A DNA stretch of 9,619 bases, taken from Anaerotignum sp. (GTDB lineage Bacteria > Bacillota > Clostridia > Lachnospirales > Anaerotignaceae). This document shows positions 4,472 to 9,619 of this stretch, piece by piece. A program made the position numbers and the translations under genes. Where the stretch lies: the NCBI GenBank assembly GCA_017442465.1, contig JAFRZQ010000110.1, positions 1-9,619 on the forward strand, in the 5' to 3' direction. How positions within the stretch are numbered: the stretch's first letter is position 1; each line of letters opens with the position of its first letter. The notes beneath the pieces were generated by a model, which did no database searches, had not been told where the DNA came from, and worked only from the letters and a program-made list of their open reading frames with translations.

Positions 4472-6720
4472 TCGATGCCACCCCCATGGATAAAGTCATG
4501 AAGATTCCGGATCCTTTGTGCAAGTCCGGTGTATCGTTCCACTTCCTTATCATTGCGGATCATGGCAGAAACCGTTTCTCGAAGGCCCACCAGGACCACC
4601 AGCTGTTTCGCCCTTGTCACCGCTGTATACAGCAGATTCCTAGTCATCAGCATAGGGGGGCCACTGTAAACAGGCAGGATCACCACGGGATATTCGCTCC
4701 CCTGGGACTTATGAATGGTAATGGCGTAGGCCAGTTCCAGTTCCTCCAGCTGGCTGAAATCGTAATCCACGATTTTGCCGTCATCAAAGGCAATCCGCAT
4801 CTGTTCTGCATCATTGTCAACAGAAAGGATAATGCCAGCATCGCCGTTATACACACCAAGGCCTTCATCATAACGCTTGCCGCTTTTGCAGTCATAGCAT
4901 TTCCAGACCACATTATAGTTGTTTTTGATCTGCATGACCTTATCCCCTTCCCGGAAAACGGTCTGGCGAAAATGGACTTCTCTTTTATCAAAAGCTGCCG
5001 GATTCAGCGTTTCCTGCAGGACAGCATTCAGGTTCTGCACCCCAAGGGTGCCTTTTCGCATGGGTGTCAGTATCTGCATATCAGAAAGACCGTCACAGCC
5101 CGTAAATTTCGGCAGCCGTTTTGTTACCAATTCCCGAATGGTAGCTGCCACATCGTCAGCATAAGGGCGCCGCATAAAGAAAAAGTCTGTGCCCTCCTCA
5201 TTCAGCATCGGCTCATCCCCCTGATTGATACGGTGGGCATTCATGATAATGGCACTTTCCCGGGCCTGTCGGAAGACATGCTGCAGTCGAACGACTTTCA
5301 GCCGTTCACTGCGGATCATATCTTTCAGCACATTCCCCGCCCCAACGGAGGGCAGCTGGTCTACGTCCCCCACAAATATGATACGGGAACCGCTTTCCAC
5401 TGCTCTGAGCAGAGCCTGCATCAGGGCAATGTCCACCATGGAGCTTTCATCGATGATAATAACGTCCGCTTCGATGGGGTCATCCTCGTTTTTATCAAAG
5501 GTCTGCCGGCGGTTATCTTCTCCCATGAAATTGATACCCAGCAGTCGATGGATGGTCTGGGCTTCTACACCCGTTGCCTCCGTCATACGCTTTGCCGCGC
5601 GGCCCGTAGGTGCCGCCAGCACCACATCCAGATCCTCCTGCTTCAGGATACGGATGATGGTATTGATGGTCGTCGTTTTCCCTGTACCGGGACCACCGGT
5701 AATAATAAGAACACCGTTACTCATAGCCTCTGCCACAGCGATCCGCTGTTCCAGCGCCAGTGTCACCCCTGTTTCCTGTTCCACTCTTCGAATTTCTTTG
5801 GAGATATATTCCATATCCGGCGGCTCATAATCCGCAGACAGTTCCAGAAGACGCTTCGCCACGGACATTTCCGCATAGAAATAATAATTCAGATAAACGC
5901 AGTCCACACCGTCCAGTTTTTCCTGCCAGATCTGACTGTCTACCTGCAGTTCCCGGATAGCATTTTCCACCGCAAGGGGATGCAGTTCCAAGAGTTCCAC
6001 ACACTGATCGATCAGTTTTTCCTTTGGCAGGAAACAGTCGCCGTTGCCTGCCGCATTGTTCAGTACATATTTCACCGCTGCCTTCACCCGGTTGGGGTCA
6101 TCGGCAGAAATGCCTGCACTGGCAGCCATTTTATCCGCCATCTTAAACCCGATCCCTGTCACATCATCTGCCAGGCGATAGGGATTGTTTTTCACGATCT
6201 CAAAGGTGCGGTTTTTGTATTTCTTATAAATACGCATGGCATAAGCGGGAGAAATATCAAAGCCCTGCAGGAACATCATGGCTCTGCGCAGCTCATGCTG
6301 TTCGCAGAAAGCCTCGGATATCTTCTGCGCTTTGTCAAAACTGATCCCCTTGATCTCTGTCAGCATATCTGGCTTTTCCTCAATGACATAAAAGGTCGCT
6401 TCCCCAAAGCGTTCCACAATACGTTTTGCTGTTTTCGCCCCAATGCCTTTGATAAGACCGGAGGAAAGATATTTTTCCATTCCCGCTGCGGTGGCAGGCA
6501 TGGCCTTTTCGTAATACTGCACCTGCACCTGCCTGCCGTAAAGGGCGTGCATCGTCCAGTTGCCGCGGATCTCCAGCGTTTCACCACTGTGGATATCCGG
6601 AACAGTGCCTACGCAGGTCACTTCATCGTCTTCCGTGGTCAGGGTAAAAACCGTATAGCCGTTATCCTTATTCTGATAAATGATATCTTCCACTTCCCCT
6701 GTGATCTTCAGTTCATCCAT
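4468..6720 (-). CDS. recD2: RecD2-type ATP-dependent 5'-3' DNA helicase
   Basis: A 750-residue SF1B helicase of the RecD2/RecD-like group, the form found in bacteria where RecD works without RecBC. An N-terminal OB-like region (about 1-75) and tandem helix-hairpin-helix segments (about 85-200, with GLIKGIGAKTAKRIVERFG) precede the motor. Motor motifs visible are Walker A GGPGTGKT (342-349), PTGRAAKR (371-378), Walker B IIIDESSM (421-428), motif III GDVDQLPSVG (451-460), RQARES (484-489), AITIHKSQGSEYP (666-678) and YTAVTRAK (699-706). The long HhH-bearing N-terminus is what separates RecD2 from RecD of RecBCD. Family members take part in replication-fork and recombination repair. The ATG at 6720 is set by AAGGAGGTG just upstream. 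It is the first gene of an operon with comF. Full length, with no missing motif. Confidence 0.95.
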   Translation of the reverse strand: MDELKITGEVEDIIYQNKDNGYTVFTLTTEDDEVTCVGTVPDIHSGETLEIRGNWTMHALYGRQVQVQYYEKAMPATAAGMEKYLSSGLIKGIGAKTAKRIVERFGEATFYVIEEKPDMLTEIKGISFDKAQKISEAFCEQHELRRAMMFLQGFDISPAYAMRIYKKYKNRTFEIVKNNPYRLADDVTGIGFKMADKMAASAGISADDPNRVKAAVKYVLNNAAGNGDCFLPKEKLIDQCVELLELHPLAVENAIRELQVDSQIWQEKLDGVDCVYLNYYFYAEMSVAKRLLELSADYEPPDMEYISKEIRRVEQETGVTLALEQRIAVAEAMSNGVLIITGGPGTGKTTTINTIIRILKQEDLDVVLAAPTGRAAKRMTEATGVEAQTIHRLLGINFMGEDNRRQTFDKNEDDPIEADVIIIDESSMVDIALMQALLRAVESGSRIIFVGDVDQLPSVGAGNVLKDMIRSERLKVVRLQHVFRQARESAIIMNAHRINQGDEPMLNEEGTDFFFMRRPYADDVAATIRELVTKRLPKFTGCDGLSDMQILTPMRKGTLGVQNLNAVLQETLNPAAFDKREVHFRQTVFREGDKVMQIKNNYNVVWKCYDCKSGKRYDEGLGVYNGDAGIILSVDNDAEQMRIAFDDGKIVDYDFSQLEELELAYAITIHKSQGSEYPVVILPVYSGPPMLMTRNLLYTAVTRAKQLVVLVGLRETVSAMIRNDKEVERYTGLAQRIRNLHDFIHGGGIE

Positions 6721-6756
6721 GCCTTCACCTCCTTTTTCGCATTTTCAGATGGAAAT

Positions 6757-6765
6757 ATTATAGCA
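6757..6765 (-). promoter_or_regulatory. Extended -10 promoter of recD2-comF
   Basis: TGCTATAAT on the minus strand gives a perfect TATAAT (6757-6762) with the TGn extension. The position 17 bp upstream reads TTCCCT, a poor -35 that falls inside the preceding terminator, so the promoter probably relies on the extended -10. Its leader would be about 30 nt and includes the strong AAGGAGGTG site. Confidence 0.6.
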
Positions 6766-6773
6766 TGGCAAAC

Positions 6774-6796
6774 AAAAAAAGGGAACAACCGTTCCC
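6774..6796 (-). terminator. Intrinsic terminator of the EFR1-type gene
   Basis: GGGAAC pairs with GTTCCC (6 bp, loop GGTT) on the minus strand and is followed by seven U residues (6774-6780). It lies 18 bp past the stop and directly abuts the recD2 promoter. Confidence 0.82.
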
Positions 6797-6814
6797 AATT
6801 TTATCAAAAAAGCC

Positions 6815-7636
6815 TTATACAAAATACTCAGGTTCCGCTCTTCTTTCGTAGAGTTCTTCCAGTTCTTCCTTATGATAGATATAGCCGGGATCATCATAAT
6901 ATCTTGCCTGTGTCGGACATTTTTTCACACAGGCACAGCATTTGATGCAGATACCGATATATTCCTTTGTATTTTCAGGGTTGATGGAACCCATAGGACA
7001 AACTTCCGCACAGATACCACAGCCGCAGCAGTCGTCATTCACCTTAGGTTTTACCTTACGGATATCAATGTGGTTGCCATTTCTGTCCTGAGGCTTGAAA
7101 TAAGGATGGATGGGGTCATTGCCTTTCACGAATGCAGGTGCTGTATATACCCATCCGCCCATCAGTTTTTCCGCGATTTTTTCGCCAAATTTCCGCATAA
7201 TGGCAATATCTTTTTCATCGGGTCTGCCGGCTGCCAGTGTTTTGGAGAAAGAATGTTCACTGACAAACGCACCGCCTGCCACTGTTTTGAAGCCATCCTC
7301 TTCCAGAATATTTCGCAGTTCCATCAGGGCGTCATCAAAATTACGGTTGCCATAAGAAACCACAGGCACTGCCAAAGCCCCATTGCCTTTTACCCTTCCT
7401 GTCAGATAAGGCAGCAGCACATTGGGCACACGCCCTGCGATCACAGGTGTACCACAGACAACGATATCTCCTTCGCCAAAAACAGCCTCTCCTTCACGCA
7501 TATCGGGCAGCGTGAAATCATATGTATCCAGAGGCAGCCCCAGTTTGTCTGCCAGTGTCTCCGCTGTTGTTTTCACTGCCTTTTCAGTACCCCCTGTGGG
7601 GCTGAAGTACATCGCCCATACCTTCTTCAAATCCAC
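6815..7636 (-). CDS. EFR1-family protein: flavodoxin-like domain fused to a 2x[4Fe-4S] ferredoxin
   Basis: A 273-residue soluble redox protein. Residues about 5-160 are flavodoxin-like, with the phosphate-binding loop YFSPTGGTEKAV at 10-21 and a VPVVSYGNRNFDDAL segment at 90-104. Residues about 200-242 carry two CxxCxxCxxxCP clusters: Cys203/206/209/213 and Cys230/233/236/240. This arrangement is that of the EFR1-type ferredoxin family of anaerobic Clostridia; the donor, acceptor and pathway are not established and none of the neighbours suggests one. It is a single-gene unit with its own promoter and terminator. The start is uncertain: GTG at 7636 is only 3 nt from AGGAGG, whereas an in-frame TTG at 7630 is 9 nt away and begins MKKVWAMYFSPTGG, a more usual length for this N-terminus. 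Confidence 0.88.
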   Translation of the reverse strand: MDLKKVWAMYFSPTGGTEKAVKTTAETLADKLGLPLDTYDFTLPDMREGEAVFGEGDIVVCGTPVIAGRVPNVLLPYLTGRVKGNGALAVPVVSYGNRNFDDALMELRNILEEDGFKTVAGGAFVSEHSFSKTLAAGRPDEKDIAIMRKFGEKIAEKLMGGWVYTAPAFVKGNDPIHPYFKPQDRNGNHIDIRKVKPKVNDDCCGCGICAEVCPMGSINPENTKEYIGICIKCCACVKKCPTQARYYDDPGYIYHKEELEELYERRAEPEYFV

Positions 7637-7639
7637 CCG

Positions 7640-7645
7640 CCTCCT
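7640..7645 (-). promoter_or_regulatory. Ribosome binding site that makes the EFR1 start ambiguous
   Basis: AGGAGG at 7640-7645 is 3 nt from the GTG at 7634-7636 and 9 nt from the TTG at 7628-7630. The spacing favours the TTG; the start codon itself favours the GTG. The two choices differ by two residues. Confidence 0.6.
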
Positions 7646-7672
7646 CTGCTTCTACCGGTCGTTTCTTTCCCC

Positions 7673-7701
7673 ATCTTATCCCATTCTCCTTCTTTTTTCA
7701 A
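7673..7701 (-). promoter_or_regulatory. Sigma-A promoter of the EFR1-type gene
   Basis: TTGAAA (7696-7701), a 17-bp spacer and TAAGAT (7673-7678) on the minus strand, just downstream of the prsA terminator. The predicted leader is about 30 nt. Confidence 0.65.
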
Positions 7702-7703
7702 CC

Positions 7704-7740
7704 AAAGAAAAAGGCGTTTTGAAGTTCTTTTCAAAACGCC
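7704..7740 (-). terminator. Intrinsic terminator of the prsA-like gene
   Basis: An 11-bp perfect stem, GGCGTTTTGAA with TTCAAAACGCC and a 6-nt loop (7724-7729), is followed by TTTTTCTTT (7704-7712) on the minus strand. It starts 8 bp after the stop codon at 7749. Confidence 0.9.
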
Positions 7741-7748
7741 CGTTTTTC

Positions 7749-8708
7749 TCAATGGAATTTTTCCAGTGTTTCCCATACATCAGGATATTTTTTCACCATC
7801 TGCGGCTTCATCATTTCCGCAAATCGCGCTTCTGTATAGGCAGCCTGCACCTCAGAGGTATACATATTTTCTGCCAGTTCCTTCACTTCTTCTTTCGTCG
7901 GCATCTTCTTGTCTGCCGCCTTCAGAACCAGCCAGCCGTCCCCCACCTGCAGAGGGCCTGCCACATCGCCTGTCTCCATCTCCTCCGACAGTCCTGTGGT
8001 TGCCTGCAGGTCTCGCTGATACATGGTCACTTCCCCGCCGTTTTCTGCATCCGGCTCAATATCATAGGCCTGAAACAGCTCTGCAAAGTCTTCTCCATTC
8101 TGCGCCTTTTGCGCCACTTCTTCTGCCGTTTCCATGTTGTCCAGCAGGATAGACTGCAGTATCAGCATGGTATAGTCCTTTTCCAACTGCACCTGATTTT
8201 CCTGATAATATGCATCCATTTCTGTCTGATCCACTTCACATTCAGAAGCGATCGCCTGGTATACCAGCGTGTACAAATAGGAACCTTCCATCAGGGGTGC
8301 CAGTTTTTCTGCATCCACGCCCATCTTTGCCAGATCCTCCGCAGGCACATTGGAAACAAACTGTTCTGCCGCCAGTCTCGCCTGTTCCTTTTCCTCTGCC
8401 GTCAGGGCAATACCATTGGCCTGGGCATACTCCTTGGCAGCGATCACGCTCTGCAAAGTGCTGATAGTACGTTCTTCCACCAGTTCATCTGCTGTCTGTC
8501 CGTCAAAGTCCATGCTCCATACATCTTCGCCCGCCGCAGCAACAAAGCTTTGGCTGGTGGTATAAAGATAGACCATATATTCTGATTTCATGATTTCCTG
8601 CCCGCCAACTTCCAGCACCGGTTCATCCACAAAGGCATCCCCGCCGCTGCAGGCGGTCAGACACAGTGCCAGCAAAAACGCAAGCAGTCCTTTTATTCTT
8701 TTTTTCAT
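7749..8708 (-). CDS. PrsA/SurA-like lipoprotein foldase with a degenerate parvulin domain
   Basis: A 319-residue secreted lipoprotein. Residues 1-20 form a lipoprotein signal peptide (MKKRIK, hydrophobic core, lipobox LTAC with Cys20 as the lipidated residue), so it should be anchored on the outer face of the membrane. Residues about 30-175 match the SurA/PrsA N-terminal chaperone part, and about 178-266 a parvulin-type peptidyl-prolyl isomerase domain (TAEEVAQKAQNGEDFAELFQAY, ENGGEVTMY, METGDVAGPLQVGDGWLVLKA). PrsA-type proteins help fold exported proteins. The two conserved active-site histidines of parvulins appear lost: the ASHIL-like site reads LQSIL (Ser186) and the GYHIIK-like site reads GWLVLK (Leu260). 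It may therefore act as a chaperone without isomerase activity. The ATG at 8708 follows AGAAGG. It comes after mfd, with its own promoter and terminator. Confidence 0.87.
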   Translation of the reverse strand: MKKRIKGLLAFLLALCLTACSGGDAFVDEPVLEVGGQEIMKSEYMVYLYTTSQSFVAAAGEDVWSMDFDGQTADELVEERTISTLQSVIAAKEYAQANGIALTAEEKEQARLAAEQFVSNVPAEDLAKMGVDAEKLAPLMEGSYLYTLVYQAIASECEVDQTEMDAYYQENQVQLEKDYTMLILQSILLDNMETAEEVAQKAQNGEDFAELFQAYDIEPDAENGGEVTMYQRDLQATTGLSEEMETGDVAGPLQVGDGWLVLKAADKKMPTKEEVKELAENMYTSEVQAAYTEARFAEMMKPQMVKKYPDVWETLEKFH

Positions 8709-8746
8709 AAATTGGCCTTCTTTCGCAAAAATTTCGTAGTGGTTTC

Positions 8747-8775
8747 ATTATACCCAGAAACCCTTACGCTTTCAA
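8747..8775 (-). promoter_or_regulatory. Near-consensus sigma-A promoter of the prsA-like gene, -35 inside mfd
   Basis: TTGAAA (8770-8775), 17 bp, TATAAT (8747-8752) on the minus strand: five of six and six of six consensus bases at ideal spacing. The -35 box lies within the last codons of mfd (the stop is at 8764-8766). Initiation near 8740 would give a leader of about 30 nt. No terminator lies between mfd and this gene, so readthrough from mfd is also likely. Confidence 0.78.
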
Positions 8776-9619
8776 TGCCTCAAAGAAATTTTTGATCAGC
8801 TGCAGGGGTTTGTCCCCTTCTCCTCTGCCGGGCTTGATGGTCAGATAAGGATTCGCACCTGCCGTGAAAAGGTATTTACCCTTCGCCGCAGAAATCATCT
8901 GCATCAGCTTCGCCACATCAATATTGGGCTGCGGCCTGAATTCCAGCAGGATATTGCCATGTTTTTGGGTGATGGATGTGATGCCCATTTCGTGGGCTTC
9001 TGCCTTCACCAGCACCACTTCCAAAAGAAGCTGTACCGCCTTTGGCAAGTCACCATAGCGGTCTTCCAGTTCTTCCTGCATGTCATAATATTCTTCCATG
9101 GTATGGATGCCTGCAATTTTCTTATATAACTCCATCCGCTGCTCCTGATTTTTGATATAGAAATCCGGGATAAAGGCACTGATGTTCAGATCGATAGATG
9201 TCTCGAACTGTTCTTCTTTGGGTGCCGCCCCTTTCAGGTTCTGCACTTCTTCTTCCAAAAGACGGCAGTACATATCATAACCGACGGCTTCCATGTGGCC
9301 ATGCTGTTCCGCACCAAGGAGATTGCCTGCGCCACGAATTTCCAGATCTCGCATAGCAATTTTGAAGCCGGAGCCGAATTCCGTAAATTCACGGATGGTC
9401 TGCAGACGTTTTTCCGCCGCCTCTCTCAGCATTTTATCTCGTTTATACAGCAGATATGCATAGGCGATGCGGTTGCTTCTGCCCACACGGCCTCTTAACT
9501 GATAAAGCTGAGAAAGCCCCATGCGGTCTGCATCCTGAATGATGATGGTATTGGCATTGGAAATATCCATACCCGTTTCGATGATGGTGGTACACACCAG
9601 AACATCGATCTCACCTTCA
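8764..9619 (-). CDS. mfd: Transcription-repair coupling factor Mfd, C-terminal part (truncated by window edge)
   Basis: About 285 residues from the C-terminus of Mfd, a protein that is normally near 1150-1180 residues. It displaces RNA polymerase stalled at DNA lesions and recruits the UvrABC excision machinery. The frame stays open to the window edge (reading EGEIDVLVCTTIIETG), so the internal GTG at 9595-9597 is not a start. Visible are the end of the SF2 RecG-like translocase (TGMDISNANTIIIQDADRMG, motif VI QLRGRVGRS), the conserved FKIAMRDLEIRGAGNLLG segment, and the C-terminal TRCF/D7 domain (DLNISAFIPDFYIKNQEQRM, YGDLPKAVQLLL), which family work links to autoinhibition and UvrA contact. 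The gene ends in TAA at 8764-8766 with no terminator before the prsA-like gene. Confidence 0.95.
   Translation of the reverse strand, partial: EGEIDVLVCTTIIETGMDISNANTIIIQDADRMGLSQLYQLRGRVGRSNRIAYAYLLYKRDKMLREAAEKRLQTIREFTEFGSGFKIAMRDLEIRGAGNLLGAEQHGHMEAVGYDMYCRLLEEEVQNLKGAAPKEEQFETSIDLNISAFIPDFYIKNQEQRMELYKKIAGIHTMEEYYDMQEELEDRYGDLPKAVQLLLEVVLVKAEAHEMGITSITQKHGNILLEFRPQPNIDVAKLMQMISAAKGKYLFTAGANPYLTIKPGRGEGDKPLQLIKNFFEALKA

Noticed and set aside
4252..6945. An 897-codon open frame on the plus strand, opposite recD2
   Set aside because: It lies antisense to a helicase with every motif intact, has a low-complexity His/Phe/Arg-rich translation with no recognisable domain, and has no ribosome binding site. 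It is a by-product of the codon composition of recD2.
6872..8152. A 426-codon plus-strand open frame opposite the EFR1 and prsA-like genes
   Set aside because: It runs through two well-supported genes, a terminator and a promoter, and its translation resembles no family.
9595..9597. GTG as a start for a short helicase-like gene
   Set aside because: The frame continues upstream with typical Mfd sequence to the window edge, so this is an internal Val codon.

Overview
This window reads as chromosomal DNA of a low-to-moderate GC Bacillota, most likely an anaerobic Clostridia (Lachnospirales-like). The basis is strong AGGAGG-type ribosome binding sites, compact sigma-A promoters, U-tailed hairpin terminators, a clostridial EFR1-type flavodoxin/ferredoxin fusion, a RecBC-independent RecD2, a DUF1846 protein, and an mfd-prsA gene pair. 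The genus cannot be fixed from the sequence alone. Every credible gene lies on the minus strand, so transcription runs from the right end to the left end.

In order of transcription: the 3' end of mfd (transcription-repair coupling, cut by the window edge at 9619); a PrsA/SurA-like lipoprotein foldase with its own near-consensus promoter; an EFR1-type flavodoxin plus 2x[4Fe-4S] protein; recD2 and comF in an ATGA-overlapping two-gene operon; a DUF1846 protein; an adenosine-deaminase-family enzyme; and the first 939 bp of an IS3-family (IS150-group) insertion sequence, whose far end is outside the window on the left.

The host part is a series of small, well-insulated transcription units. Four intrinsic terminators (after prsA, the EFR1 gene, comF and the DUF1846 gene) alternate with recognisable promoters. 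Functionally it groups DNA repair and recombination (mfd, recD2, with comF coupled to it), extracytoplasmic folding (prsA), redox (EFR1) and purine salvage (add).

The IS sits 23 bp past the stop codon of add, in the same orientation. Its end forms a 21-bp stem-loop that pairs with the transposase ribosome binding site, a layout expected to silence transposase translation on transcripts arriving from add. The transposase is read from two frames by a probable -1 shift.

I found no CRISPR array, tRNA, rRNA, phage gene or obvious new multi-gene system. The observations most worth following are the IS hairpin, the lost catalytic histidines in the PrsA-like protein, the HGGD motif in place of HAGE in the deaminase, and the repeat/alternative-pairing block after comF.
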